A stretch of 64,000 nt of DNA. Origin: Pseudomonadota bacterium. Lineage in GTDB: Bacteria > Pseudomonadota > Gammaproteobacteria > Burkholderiales > Burkholderiaceae_C. Within the stretch, counting starts at the first letter, position 1, and the number at the start of each line of letters is the position of its first letter. Positions 24,099 through 33,098 of the stretch are shown piece by piece. A program made the position numbers and the translations under genes. The stretch lies in the NCBI GenBank assembly GCA_023387335.1, contig JAEWIF010000050.1, positions 62,001-126,000 of the forward strand, given 5' to 3'. Below the pieces are notes generated by a model that saw nothing but the letters and a program-made list of their open reading frames with translations, had not been told where the DNA came from and did no database searches.

Positions 24099-25133
24099 TC
24101 AACCGGCCAGCAGCTTGCGCACCGGCGCGGGCAGGCCCAGGTCGGGCCATTCCTCGTTGCCGAACCACTGGCCTTCACGGGCCTCGAGCGCGCCCGTCGG
24201 CAGGTCCACTTCGACCGGGTGCAGGTACAGGTCCTTGTGCGTCAGCACGTGCAGGAAGGCCGGAGCGTCCTGCAGGCGATCTCGGGCACGTGCCGGCAGC
24301 GCGGCTTCGAGGGCCTCGCGCGAGTCGAACACCGGCAGGCAGTAGAGACCGGCCCAGACGCCGGGCGTCGGCCGCTTCTCCAGCCACACCGAGCCCTTCC
24401 GATCGCGTGCCCGCAGCAGCCACAGCGACTGCGCGGTGCGCCGCAGCTTGCGCGTCTTCACCGGGAAGGCCTGCGGCGTCTGCAGGCGGCGCGCCTCGCA
24501 CACCGGCTCCAGCGGGCAGATCAGGCAACTGGGATTGCGTGCCAGGCAGACGGTGGCCCCCAGGTCCATCATCCCTTGCGTGTACGCCGGCATGTCGCCG
24601 GCCTTCTCGGGCAGCAGCTCGGTGGCACGACTCCACAGCGCCCGCTCCGCGGAGAGCTGCGCCAGGTCGTCGCCGAACGCCAGCACCCGCGCCAGCACCC
24701 GCTTGACGTTGCCGTCCAGGATGGCCGCGCGCTCGTCCCAGCAGAAGGCGGCGATGGCCGAGGCGGTGGAACGCCCGATGCCGGGCAGTTGCTCCAGTTG
24801 CGCCGCGTTGGCCGGGAAACGTCCGCCGTGCTGCTCCATCACAGCGACTGCGCACCGGTGCAGGTTGCGGGCGCGCGAGTAGTAGCCCAGACCGCTCCAC
24901 AGCGCCAGCACATCGTCCAGCGAGGCGGCGGCGAGGCTGGCGACGTCGGGGAAGCGTTGGAGGAAGCGCTCGTAATAGCCCAGGACCGTCGCGACCTGGG
25001 TCTGCTGCAGCATGATTTCAGACAGCCAGACGCGATAGGGATCGCGCGTGTTCTGCCACGGCAGGGTGCTGCGCCCGTGGCCGGCGTGCCAGCGCACCAC
25101 GCGGCCGGCGATGCCGGCTTGCGAAGCGGTCAT
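24099..25133 (-). CDS. mutY: A/G-specific adenine glycosylase MutY
   Basis: Removes adenine mispaired with 8-oxoguanine. 344 residues. Catalytic Glu39 in 'SEIMLQQTQV', Asp140 in 'LDGNVKRV', helix-hairpin-helix 'LPGIGRSTA' (116-124), and the [4Fe-4S] Cys196, Cys203, Cys206 and Cys212 are all in place. The C-terminal NUDIX-like domain recognises 8-oxoG ('RPTPGVWAGLYCLP'). ATG 25133 overlaps the stop of the upstream dynamin-like gene (ATGA), so mutY is translationally coupled to it. mutM lies just upstream in the same direction, so the unit reads mutM, dynamin-like GTPase, mutY. Confidence 0.97.
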   Translation of the reverse strand: MTASQAGIAGRVVRWHAGHGRSTLPWQNTRDPYRVWLSEIMLQQTQVATVLGYYERFLQRFPDVASLAAASLDDVLALWSGLGYYSRARNLHRCAVAVMEQHGGRFPANAAQLEQLPGIGRSTASAIAAFCWDERAAILDGNVKRVLARVLAFGDDLAQLSAERALWSRATELLPEKAGDMPAYTQGMMDLGATVCLARNPSCLICPLEPVCEARRLQTPQAFPVKTRKLRRTAQSLWLLRARDRKGSVWLEKRPTPGVWAGLYCLPVFDSREALEAALPARARDRLQDAPAFLHVLTHKDLYLHPVEVDLPTGALEAREGQWFGNEEWPDLGLPAPVRKLLAG

Positions 25134-27091
25134 GCCTGCTGCAGTTGCGGCTCGGCGTCGGCCGGCTGGCCGGCGGGGCTCTCGGTGAGATGGGCGGTCA
25201 GCTCGGCGAGCTTGGCCTCGAGTTCGTCGACCGCGGTGTCCTGCGCTTCGATCTCGAGGATGCGATCGTCCAACCCCGACGCGGCCTGCTGGATGCGTTC
25301 GATCGCCTCGATGCGGCGGCTGAAGTTGCGGCGCCGCTCGCGCAGCTGCGCGTCCAGCTGGGCGGCGGCGGCCTTGTTCCACAGCTCGACTTCGCCCAGC
25401 GCCGATTCGTAGATGACGCGAAGGCGGGTCGCCAGCGCGCGCACCAGGCGGTCGGCGAACTCGGGCTGCGCCAGCCGCAGCGCGTTGCCGACGCCCAGGT
25501 ATTGCTGGTGGCTGCGTTCGACCAGGTCGAGGTCGCGCTCGAAGCGGGCCAGGTCCGGCTCCTTCGGCGGCTGCAGCGAGAAGCCGTATTCGGCGTTGAG
25601 CTGGCGGAACGTGCCGGTCAGCATCGACTGGATGTCGCCGCTCTTGGCCTGGGCCTTGCGAAGCCCTTCGCGCAGGCGGTCGAACGTGAGCGCGTAGGAG
25701 CGGCGCACTCCCAGCTTGATGCCGGGCTGGCGCAGCGCGTGCGTCAGCTGCGACATCTCTTCCTTGAGCGCGGCGGTGCCCAGCAGCGCGAACATTTCGC
25801 GCAGCAGCTTCAGGTGCACCGAGCGCACGGCGTGGATCTTGGCGCCGCTGACGTCGAAGTCGCGCTGTTCCTGCTCGATGCGCAGGCGCATGTGCTTGAT
25901 GACGGACGTGTTCTTGCCGCGCAGGCCCTTGAGCTCGAGCATCTGCTCGGCCAGGTCGCGCCGGCGGATGTTCAGGGCGCGACCGGCCTCGACGCGCAAC
26001 TCGCCCACCGTGCTCGCCACCGCGGTGCGCAGCAGCGACTGGCGCTCGCTCATCACGTCGTGGGCCAGCGCGCGTTCCAGCACCGGCAACTGGCTGGCGG
26101 CCAGCAGTTCCGGATCGTTCTTGACCTTGGCGACCAGGCCCTTCTGCGCGGACACGGGAATCACCTGCTCGCGCCGCAAGCCGAGGATCTCGGCGGAGGT
26201 GGCACGCTGGCGATCGATCTGGGCCTGCACCTGCGTGGGCGTGCTGAGCGAGTCCCACATGGTGTCGATCTTGTTCAACACCACCAGGCGCGCGGCGCCG
26301 TCGTCGGCGTCGGAGATCAGGTGCTCGCGCCAGATCGCCAGGTCGGACTTGGTCACGCCCGTGTCGGCGGCCAGGATGAAGACGACGGCGTGCGCCTGCG
26401 GAATGAGGTTGACCGTGAGCTCGGGCTCGGCGCCGATGGCGTTCAGGCCCGGCGTGTCCAGGATCACCAGGCCCTGCTTGAGCAGCGGGTGCGCGATGTT
26501 GATCAGGGCGTGGCGCCATCGCGGCACCTCCACCTTGCCGTCGGAGCCCACCAGCGGGTTGTCTTCCGGCGCGTCCTCGTTCCAGAAGCCCAGGGCCTTG
26601 GCCTCGTCCTTGGTGACGTGCAGGACCTCGGAAACCTTCTCGAGCGCCTGGGCGAGCTGGGCGGAGTTGTTGACGTCCAGGTCGACGCGGGTCCACTTCT
26701 CGGGCGCCAGGCGCCACTCCATCAGCGGCTGTGGCTGCAGGCGCGTCTCGATCGGCAGCAGGCGCAGGCACGGCGGCACTTCGGCGTCGTAACCCAGCTC
26801 GGTGGGGCACATCGTGGTGCGCCCGGCGCTGGCCGGCATGATCCGCCGCTTGTAGCCGGCGAAGAACACGGCGTTGATCAGCTCGGACTTGCCGCGGGAG
26901 AACTCGGCGACGAAGGCGACCATCACCTTGTCGGAGCGCATCTGGTTTTCCAGGCGCCGCAGGCGTTCCTCGATGGCGGCATCGAGGAGCTCGTGGTCCT
27001 TCAGCCATTCGGACAGGAGCTTCAGGCGCAGGGCGAACTCGCGCCGCCAAACGCCGTGCTGGTCAAACTGCTCGTTGAAGGAAGTGCCCAC
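25130..27091 (-). CDS. Dynamin-family GTPase
   Basis: 653-residue predicted bacterial dynamin-like or large GTPase. G1 is 'AEFSRGKSELIN' (62-73; Ala replaces the usual first Gly), 'SAGRTTMCPTEL' is switch I-like, G3 is 'LDTPGLNAIG' and G4 is 'VVLNKIDTMWD'. A long helical stalk follows, ending in an acidic coiled coil (about 590-640) and a Gln-rich tail. No clear transmembrane segment. Start GTG 27091 was chosen because AGGGG lies 5 bases upstream; an in-frame TTG at 27133 is possible. It is flanked by mutM (47 bases upstream) and mutY (4-base overlap). A membrane-remodelling role is family knowledge, not shown here. Confidence 0.9.
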   Translation of the reverse strand: MGTSFNEQFDQHGVWRREFALRLKLLSEWLKDHELLDAAIEERLRRLENQMRSDKVMVAFVAEFSRGKSELINAVFFAGYKRRIMPASAGRTTMCPTELGYDAEVPPCLRLLPIETRLQPQPLMEWRLAPEKWTRVDLDVNNSAQLAQALEKVSEVLHVTKDEAKALGFWNEDAPEDNPLVGSDGKVEVPRWRHALINIAHPLLKQGLVILDTPGLNAIGAEPELTVNLIPQAHAVVFILAADTGVTKSDLAIWREHLISDADDGAARLVVLNKIDTMWDSLSTPTQVQAQIDRQRATSAEILGLRREQVIPVSAQKGLVAKVKNDPELLAASQLPVLERALAHDVMSERQSLLRTAVASTVGELRVEAGRALNIRRRDLAEQMLELKGLRGKNTSVIKHMRLRIEQEQRDFDVSGAKIHAVRSVHLKLLREMFALLGTAALKEEMSQLTHALRQPGIKLGVRRSYALTFDRLREGLRKAQAKSGDIQSMLTGTFRQLNAEYGFSLQPPKEPDLARFERDLDLVERSHQQYLGVGNALRLAQPEFADRLVRALATRLRVIYESALGEVELWNKAAAAQLDAQLRERRRNFSRRIEAIERIQQAASGLDDRILEIEAQDTAVDELEAKLAELTAHLTESPAGQPADAEPQLQQA

Positions 27092-27137
27092 GTAGTCCCC
27101 TGTCGAGCTTGAAAATATACCCCCGACGGTCAAACCC

Positions 27138-27953
27138 TCAGTTTTTCTGGCAGGCGGGACAGTAAAAAGTCGCCCTTTGGCCCTGGCGGATCGCCTTCAC
27201 CGTGGTGCCACATACACGGCAAGGCTGGCCGGCGCGCCCGTACACCATGGCTTCCAGCTGGAAGTAGCCCGATTCCCCATGGGCATTGGAGAAGTCGCGC
27301 AAGGTGCTGCCGCCCTGGGCCACCGCGCGGGCCAGCACGTCGCGGATGGCGGCGTGCAGCTTCAGCGCCCGGGGCCGGCTGATGCGGGCGGCACTCAGGG
27401 TGGGCCGGATGCCGGCCAGGAACAGCGCCTCGGACGCGTAGATGTTGCCCACGCCCACCACCAGGTCGCCTGCCAGCAGCACCTGCTTGATCGGCGCCTT
27501 GCGCCTGCGCAGGCCCGCGTGGAAGGCCTCGGGATCGAAGCCCTCCTCCAGCGGCTCCACGCCCAGCGCGCCCAGCAGCTTGACCGCGCCCGGCGCCTGC
27601 TCCTCTTCGACATGGACCACGGCGCCGAACCGGCGCGGGTCGTTCAGGCGCAGCACGCCGCGGCTGGTGACCAGGTCGAAGTGGTCGTGGATGCCCGCCG
27701 GGGGCTGCGAAGCCGAGAAATTCAGGCTGCCCGACATGCCCAGGTGGAGCAGCAGAAGTCCATGGTCGAGGTCGAGCAGCAGGTACTTGCCGCGCCGGCG
27801 CACCGCGCGCACCTGGCGGCCGACCAGTTCGGCCGGCGGGCAGCCCAGCGGCCAGCGCAACGGCTTGCCCATGCGCACCTCTTCGATGCGGGCGCCGGCT
27901 ATGCGATCGGCAAAACTCAGTCGGGTGACCTCGACTTCGGGTAATTCGGGCAT
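27138..27953 (-). CDS. mutM: Formamidopyrimidine-DNA glycosylase MutM (Fpg)
   Basis: Excises 8-oxoguanine and formamidopyrimidines with associated AP lyase activity. 271 residues. It begins 'MPELPEVE' (catalytic Pro2, Glu3), has 'LLLHLGMSGSL' and 'NDPRRFG', the helix-two-turn-helix 'VVGVGNIYASEALF', and a C-terminal four-Cys zinc finger 'CRVCG ... CPACQ'. It is divergent from the TPR lipoprotein gene with about 32 bases between starts, and upstream of the dynamin-like GTPase and mutY on the same strand. Confidence 0.97.
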   Translation of the reverse strand: MPELPEVEVTRLSFADRIAGARIEEVRMGKPLRWPLGCPPAELVGRQVRAVRRRGKYLLLDLDHGLLLLHLGMSGSLNFSASQPPAGIHDHFDLVTSRGVLRLNDPRRFGAVVHVEEEQAPGAVKLLGALGVEPLEEGFDPEAFHAGLRRRKAPIKQVLLAGDLVVGVGNIYASEALFLAGIRPTLSAARISRPRALKLHAAIRDVLARAVAQGGSTLRDFSNAHGESGYFQLEAMVYGRAGQPCRVCGTTVKAIRQGQRATFYCPACQKN

Positions 27954-27985
27954 CGGGGGGCGCGTGGCGGGGGCTTGGATTTATT

Positions 27986-29773
27986 ATGGTCCGGATGAAT
28001 CCCCGTTCCCGACTGGCCGCGAGCGCGCTGTTGGTGTCGCTGGCGCTGGTGCAGGCGGGCTGCGCGCAGAACGCGCCCGCAACGACTCCGGCGTCCGCGT
28101 CGGCCGCGGATGCCCCGCAGGCTCTCCATCAGCAGACCGCCGTCAGCCCGCTCGACGCCGAGTTGTTCTATCAGCTGCTTCTGGGCGAGCTGAATGCGCG
28201 CGGCGATGAATCGGCCGCCGGCTACTCGCTGATGCTCGATGCGGCCCGCAAGACCAACGATCCGGCGCTCTACCAACGCGCCGTCGAGATCGCCTTCCAG
28301 AACCGCGCCGGCGACGCCGCCCTACAGGCCGCGCGCGCCTGGAAGCAGGCGCAGCCGCAATCGCGCGAAGCCAATCGCTTCGTGCTGCAGATCCTGCTGG
28401 CGCTCAATCAGGTGGGCGACAGCCTGGAGCCGCTGCGCACCGAACTCGCCCTGGCCGACCCCAGCGAGCGCAACGCGACCATGAGCTCCATCCCGCGCCT
28501 GTACGCGCGGGTCGGCGACAAGAAGCTCGCTGCGACGGTGGTGGAACAGGCGCTGGCCGACATGCTGGCCAACCCGGCGCACGCCGCCGCCGCCTGGTCG
28601 AGCCTGGGCCGTGTCCGTCTCGCGGCTGACGACATGCCCGGCGCGCTGGAAGCGGCGCGGCGCGGCCAGGCCGCCGATCCCCGTTCGGAAGCGCCAGCGC
28701 TGCTGGCCCTCGAGCTGATGGACCCCAAGCAGCCGCAGGCCGAGCCGATCGTCCGAACCTACCTCGACGGCAAGGGACTGCCCGAGATCCGCATGGGCTA
28801 CGCCCGGGCACTGCTGGACGCCAATCGCTACACCGAGGCCAGCCAGCAGCTCAAGCTGGTCACGACCGAGAAACCCGAACTGGCCGAGGCGTGGCTGGCC
28901 CTGGGCACGCTGCAGGTCCAGGAGAACCAGCTGTCGCCGGCGGAGGCCACGCTCAAGCGCTACGTGGAGCTGGCGCAGTCGCAGCGCAGCGGGCAGGAAC
29001 GCAGCCGCGGCCTGGCCCAGGCGTATCTGTCGCTTGCGCAGATTTCCGAGAAGCGGCGCGATTTCGCGGGTGCCAACGCCTGGCTGGACCGCATCGACAA
29101 CTCGCAGGACCTGGTGGCCGCGCAGAACCGCCGCGCTTCCATCATGGCCCAGCAAGGTCGCCTGGACGACGCGAGAAAGCTGATCCGCGGCCTGCCCGAG
29201 CGCACGCCGGCCGATGCGCGCATCAAGGTCACCGCCGAAGTGCAGCTGCTGCGCGACCAGAAGCAGTACAAGGCCGCGTACGACCTGCTGGGCCAGGCCG
29301 CCGCCAAGGATCCGCGCGACGTCGACCTGGTGTACGACCAGGCGATGATGGCCGAGAAGCTGAACAACCTTCCGGAGATGGAACGGCTGCTGCGGCAGGT
29401 CATCGCCACCAAGCCCGACTACCACCACGCGTACAACGCGCTGGGCTATTCGCTCGCGGAACGCAGCCTGCGCCTGCCCGAGGCCCGGCAGCTGATCCAG
29501 AAGGCGCTGGAGTTCGCGCCGGGCGATCCGTACATCAGCGACAGCCTGGGCTGGGTCGAATTCCGCATGGGCAATCGCGCGGAGGCGCTGCGCATCCTGG
29601 AGACGGCGTACAAGGCGCGCCCCGACGCCGAGATCGCCGCCCACCTTGGCGAAGTGCTCTGGACGATGGGGCAGCGAGACAAGGCCCAGGCCGTGTGGAA
29701 AGAAGGCCTGATCCTCAACCGCGAGAACGAGACGCTGCAGGAGACGCTCAAGCGCCTGCACGTCAAGCCATGA
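27986..29773 (+). CDS. TPR-repeat lipoprotein
   Basis: 595-residue tetratricopeptide-repeat protein. The N-terminus is a lipoprotein signal with lipobox 'LVQAGC', so it is predicted to be membrane-anchored in the envelope. TPR-like helical pairs run from about residue 50 to the end; the clearest are 'PDYHHAYNALGYSLAERSLR', 'DPYISDSLGWVEFRMGNRAE' and 'AEIAAHLGEVLWTMGQRDKA'. Start ATG 27986 or ATG 27995 (three codons later) are both possible; neither has a clear ribosome site. The stop overlaps lolB (ATGA). This gene sits upstream of lolB-ispE in many betaproteobacteria, suggesting a link to lipoprotein or outer-membrane assembly, which remains inference. Confidence 0.93.
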   Translation: MVRMNPRSRLAASALLVSLALVQAGCAQNAPATTPASASAADAPQALHQQTAVSPLDAELFYQLLLGELNARGDESAAGYSLMLDAARKTNDPALYQRAVEIAFQNRAGDAALQAARAWKQAQPQSREANRFVLQILLALNQVGDSLEPLRTELALADPSERNATMSSIPRLYARVGDKKLAATVVEQALADMLANPAHAAAAWSSLGRVRLAADDMPGALEAARRGQAADPRSEAPALLALELMDPKQPQAEPIVRTYLDGKGLPEIRMGYARALLDANRYTEASQQLKLVTTEKPELAEAWLALGTLQVQENQLSPAEATLKRYVELAQSQRSGQERSRGLAQAYLSLAQISEKRRDFAGANAWLDRIDNSQDLVAAQNRRASIMAQQGRLDDARKLIRGLPERTPADARIKVTAEVQLLRDQKQYKAAYDLLGQAAAKDPRDVDLVYDQAMMAEKLNNLPEMERLLRQVIATKPDYHHAYNALGYSLAERSLRLPEARQLIQKALEFAPGDPYISDSLGWVEFRMGNRAEALRILETAYKARPDAEIAAHLGEVLWTMGQRDKAQAVWKEGLILNRENETLQETLKRLHVKP

Positions 29774-30267
29774 AGCCGGTGGTCGCGCGCGCTAGCGCCG
29801 CGTTGCTCGTTTCGCTGCTCGCCGCCTGCGCGCAACTGCCGCGTCCGCCGGCCGATGAAGCCCTGGGGAGCCAGGTGCGTTCCGGCCGCATGGCGCTGTC
29901 GGTGCAGGACCAGCCCAGCCAGTCCTTTTCCGCGGGCTTCGAATTGCGCGGCCGTCCGCAGGCCGGCCAGCTGACGCTGCTCAATCCCATCGGCGGCACG
30001 CTCGCCATCCTGCAATGGCAACCCGGCACGGCGCAGTTGCAGACGCCTGGCCAGCCGCCGCGGCAGTTCGCGTCGATCGACGCGATGGTCGAGCAGGCCA
30101 CCGGCGCATCGCTGCCGGTCGCGGCTCTGTTCGACTGGCTGGCCGGCGTGAACACGCCCGTGCCCGGCTGGCAGGCCGACCTGTCGCAACTGGCCGACGG
30201 GCGCCTGCGCGCGCAGCGCCAGGACCCGCCGCCGCAGGCCGACCTGCGCGTCGTGCTGGATCGCTGA
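29770..30267 (+). CDS. lolB: Outer-membrane lipoprotein receptor LolB
   Basis: 165-residue lipoprotein with lipobox 'LLAACA' near residue 20. LolB accepts lipoproteins from LolA and inserts them in the outer membrane. The sequence is diverged, as usual for this family, but keeps 'RSGRMALSVQDQPSQSFSAGF', 'GQLTLLNPIGGTLAILQW' and the 'LFDWLAG' segment typical of LolB. Position (TPR lipoprotein - lolB - ispE - tRNA-Gln - prs) supports the call strongly. It begins within the stop of the TPR gene. Confidence 0.9.
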   Translation: MKPVVARASAALLVSLLAACAQLPRPPADEALGSQVRSGRMALSVQDQPSQSFSAGFELRGRPQAGQLTLLNPIGGTLAILQWQPGTAQLQTPGQPPRQFASIDAMVEQATGASLPVAALFDWLAGVNTPVPGWQADLSQLADGRLRAQRQDPPPQADLRVVLDR

Positions 30268-30273
30268 GCCGGC

Positions 30274-31143
30274 ATGCGAGCGCTCTACGACGTGGCCGCC
30301 CCGGCCAAGCTGAACCTGTTCCTGCACGTGACCGGCCGTCGCGCCGACGGCTACCACCTGCTGCAGTCGGCGTTCATCCTGCTGGACTGGCAGGACACGC
30401 TGCACTTCGAACTGCGACCGGACGGCGCGCTCAGCCGCGAAGACATTGCCGAGCCGGTGCCGGCCGAGGATCTCGTGCTGCGCGCCGCGCGCGCCCTGCA
30501 ACAGGCCACCGGCACGCGCGAAGGCGCCCACATCACGCTCGACAAGCGCCTGCCCGCCCAGGCGGGACTGGGCGGCGGCTCTTCCGACGCGGCCTCGTGC
30601 CTGCTCGCGCTCAACCGGCTGTGGCGCACCGGGCTGTCGCTCTCGCAGCTCGAGCAAATCGGCCTCGCGCTGGGCGCGGACCTTCCGTTCTTCCTGCGCG
30701 GTCGCAACGCGTGGGTCGAGGGGATCGGTGAAGAGATCACGCCGATCGAGGTGCCCTTTTCACGCTTCCTGGTGGTCAAGCCACCCCGGGGACTGGACAC
30801 CGCGACCATCTTTCGCGACCCCGCGCTTCATCGCGACAGCGGACCTGCTACAATCGCAGGCTTTGCTGCAAACCCGCTGCAGTTCGGTCGAAACGACCTG
30901 CAGCCCGTGGCCCAGCGGCTCTGCCCCCAGGTGGGCGAGGCGCTCGAGTGGCTGGCCCGACAGGGCCTGCCGGGCAGGATGACCGGGTCGGGCAGTGCGG
31001 TGTTCGCGCCGCTCGCCCCCGGACAGTCGGCCGCCGCGGTTCCGCCTTCGTGGCAGGGCTGGCGCGTGCGGGAGTGCAGCAATATGGGTGTCCATCCGCT
31101 GGCAGGTTGGGCATCCAGCGACAGTTCATCGGTGGGCCGCTGA
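30274..31143 (+). CDS. ispE: 4-diphosphocytidyl-2-C-methyl-D-erythritol kinase
   Basis: GHMP-family kinase of the MEP isoprenoid pathway. 289 residues. 'PAKLNLFLHVTGRRADGYHLLQS' (given in part) is the IspE N-terminal signature; the ATP-binding 'PAQAGLGGGSSDAAS' and 'GLPGRMTGSGSAVFA' (third GHMP motif) are intact. It starts 7 bases after the lolB stop. The 3' part carries an extended -10-like element (30849-30854) that may drive the downstream tRNA-Gln and prs. Confidence 0.96.
   Translation: MRALYDVAAPAKLNLFLHVTGRRADGYHLLQSAFILLDWQDTLHFELRPDGALSREDIAEPVPAEDLVLRAARALQQATGTREGAHITLDKRLPAQAGLGGGSSDAASCLLALNRLWRTGLSLSQLEQIGLALGADLPFFLRGRNAWVEGIGEEITPIEVPFSRFLVVKPPRGLDTATIFRDPALHRDSGPATIAGFAANPLQFGRNDLQPVAQRLCPQVGEALEWLARQGLPGRMTGSGSAVFAPLAPGQSAAAVPPSWQGWRVRECSNMGVHPLAGWASSDSSSVGR
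30826..30854 (+). promoter_or_regulatory. Candidate internal promoter in ispE
   Basis: Extended -10 TGCTACAAT (30846-30854) followed by a G/C-rich discriminator and, 17 bases upstream, CTTCAT as a poor -35. Such TGnTACAAT elements are a common strong-promoter form in Burkholderiales (general knowledge). It lies about 310 bases before tRNA-Gln. It could equally be chance within coding sequence. Confidence 0.35.
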
Positions 31144-31163
31144 TTTCAGCGGTCGACCCGTGT

Positions 31164-31240
31164 AGGGGAGTCGCCAAGTTGGTTAAGGCACCGGATTTTG
31201 ATTCCGGCATGCGAGGGTTCGAGTCCTTCCTCCCCTGCCA
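31164..31240 (+). tRNA. tRNA-Gln (anticodon UUG)
   Basis: 77-nt tRNA with encoded CCA. The acceptor AGGGGAG pairs with CTCCCCT, followed by 'TCGCCAAG', the anticodon stem CCGGA/TCCGG encloses TTG, the T loop is TTCGAGT and the discriminator is G. It lies 20 bases after ispE and 40 before prs, a conserved arrangement in proteobacteria. Confidence 0.98.
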
Positions 31241-31280
31241 AACCCTTTCGGGGTCTTCCGACCCGCACTCTGGTCCGCAC

Positions 31281-32258
31281 ATGCAGGCTCAATCGAATCC
31301 CGACTTCATGGTGTTCACCGGCAACGCCAACCCGGGCCTGGCGGCCGAGATCGCCGAGCACCTGGGCATTTCGCTGGGAGCCGCCAGCGTCGGCCGCTTC
31401 TCCGACGGGGAAGTGACGGTCGAGATCAACACCAACGTGCGTGCGCGCGACGTGTTCGTGGTCCAGTCCACCTGCGCGCCGACCAACGAGAACCTGATGG
31501 AACTGCTGATCATGGTCGACGCGCTCAAGCGCGCCTCGGCCGAGCGGATCAGCGCCGTCATCCCCTACTTCGGCTACGCCCGCCAGGACCGCCGCCCGCG
31601 CAGCTCGCGCGTGCCGATCTCGGCCAAGGTGGTCGCCAACCTGCTGCAGACCGTGGGCGTCTCGCGGGTCCTGACGATGGACCTGCACGCCGACCAGATC
31701 CAGGGCTTCTTCGACATCCCGGTGGACAACATCTACGCGTCGCCGGTGCTGCTGTCGGACGTGCGCGCCAAGAAGTACGAGGACCTGATCGTGGTGTCGC
31801 CCGACGTGGGCGGCGTGGTCCGCGCCCGCGCGCTGGCCAAGCAGCTGGGCACCGACCTGGCCATCATCGACAAGCGCCGTCCGCGCGCCAACGTCAGCGA
31901 GGTGATGCACGTCATCGGCGAGATCGAAGGCCGCAACTGCGTGATCATGGACGACATGATCGACACCGCCGGCACGCTGGTGAAGGCGGCCGAGGTGCTG
32001 AAGGCGCGCGGCGCCAAGAAGGTGTACGCCTACTGCACGCACCCGATCTTCTCGGGCCCGGCCATCGAGCGCATCGCCAAGGGCAGCGCGCTCGACGAAG
32101 TCGTGGTCACCAACACCATCCCGCTGTCGGACGCCGCGCGCGGCTGCAGCAAGATCCGCCAGCTCACCGTGGCGCCGCTGATCGCCGAGACGATCCAGCG
32201 CATCGCCAAGGGCGAGTCGGTGATGAGTCTGTTCTCGGAGCAGGAAAACCTGTTCTGA
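31281..32258 (+). CDS. prs: Ribose-phosphate pyrophosphokinase
   Basis: Makes PRPP from ribose 5-phosphate and ATP for nucleotide, His and Trp synthesis. 325 residues. 'FTGNANPGLAAEIAEHLG', 'GRFSDGEVTVEI', 'YFGYARQDRR' (ATP loop), 'LTMDLHADQIQGFFDIPVDN' and the PRPP-binding 'VIMDDMIDTAGTLVKA' are canonical. ATG 31281 aligns with the family, with a few extra N-terminal residues. It is preceded by tRNA-Gln and followed by rplY after an 84-base leader with two weak hairpins. Confidence 0.97.
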   Translation: MQAQSNPDFMVFTGNANPGLAAEIAEHLGISLGAASVGRFSDGEVTVEINTNVRARDVFVVQSTCAPTNENLMELLIMVDALKRASAERISAVIPYFGYARQDRRPRSSRVPISAKVVANLLQTVGVSRVLTMDLHADQIQGFFDIPVDNIYASPVLLSDVRAKKYEDLIVVSPDVGGVVRARALAKQLGTDLAIIDKRRPRANVSEVMHVIGEIEGRNCVIMDDMIDTAGTLVKAAEVLKARGAKKVYAYCTHPIFSGPAIERIAKGSALDEVVVTNTIPLSDAARGCSKIRQLTVAPLIAETIQRIAKGESVMSLFSEQENLF

Positions 32259-32342
32259 GGCATTGAGACGGGCCGGCATGGGGCCAGCCCGCAAACCCGA
32301 AGCCACACTGGTCGCGGTGGGCTTTCCAATCGGAGAATGACT

Positions 32343-33014
32343 ATGAAATTCGTCGCTTTCGAGCGCGCCATGCAGGGAACGGGTGCGAGCCGCCGTCTGC
32401 GCAACACGGGCAAGACGCCCGGCATCGTGTACGGCGGCGAAGGCCAGCCGCAGCTGATCGAGCTGGACCACAACGCCCTGTGGCACGCCCTGAAGAAGGA
32501 AGCGTTCCACGCCACCATCCTCGAGATGGAACTGGCCGGCAAGACCAGCAAGGTGCTGCTGCGCGACGTGCAGATGCACCCGTTCAAGCAGCTGGTGCAG
32601 CATATCGACTTCCAGCGCGTGGACGCCAAGACCAAGCTGCACATGAAGGTGCCGGTGCACTACGTGAAGGCCGAGGAGTCCGACGCCGTCAAGTTCGAGC
32701 ACTGCGTGGTCAACCCGGTGCTGAACGAGCTGGACATCTCCTGCTTCCCGGGCGACCTGCCCGAGTTCATCGAAGTGGACCTGTCGGGCCTGAAGAAGGG
32801 CACGTCGCTGCACCTGAGCGACATCAAGCTGCCCAAGGGCGTGTCGGCCATCCTGCATGGCAAGAAGGACCCGGTGCTCGTGTCCGTCGTAGCCAGCAAG
32901 GCCGAGGAAGCCACCGAGGGCGAAGGCGAAGCCGCTGCTCCCGCCGCTGATGCCAAGGCCGCTCCGGCCAAGGCCGACGCCAAGGCGGCTCCCGCCAAGG
33001 CCGCCAAGAAGTAA
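32343..33014 (+). CDS. rplY: 50S ribosomal protein L25/general stress protein Ctc
   Basis: 223-residue long form of L25 (CTC/TL5 type), which binds 5S rRNA. The N-terminal L25 domain (1-95: 'RRLRNTGKTPGIVYGG', 'HPFKQLVQHIDFQRV') is followed by the TL5 beta domain ('DISCFPGDLPEFIEVDLS', 'KKGTSLHLSDIKLPKGV'). The last 45 residues are an Ala/Lys/Pro-rich repetitive tail ('KAAPAKADAKAAPAK'). Start ATG 32343 has GGAG 7 bases upstream; ATG 32337 is too close to it. The order prs-rplY-pth is conserved and a terminator follows. Confidence 0.97.
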   Translation: MKFVAFERAMQGTGASRRLRNTGKTPGIVYGGEGQPQLIELDHNALWHALKKEAFHATILEMELAGKTSKVLLRDVQMHPFKQLVQHIDFQRVDAKTKLHMKVPVHYVKAEESDAVKFEHCVVNPVLNELDISCFPGDLPEFIEVDLSGLKKGTSLHLSDIKLPKGVSAILHGKKDPVLVSVVASKAEEATEGEGEAAAPAADAKAAPAKADAKAAPAKAAKK

Positions 33015-33036
33015 TCCCCTCCAACCGAGGGAACCA

Positions 33037-33059
33037 GGCCCGCTTCGGCGGGCCTTTTC
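33037..33059 (+). terminator. Rho-independent terminator after rplY
   Basis: 8-bp stem AGGCCCGC / GCGGGCCT (33037-33044 and 33049-33056) with a TTCG tetraloop and TTT tail. It lies 22 bases after the rplY stop and 40 before pth. Confidence 0.88.
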
Positions 33060-33098
33060 ATTGGCGGACGCGCACGCGTTTCGCCTTACCATCGACCG

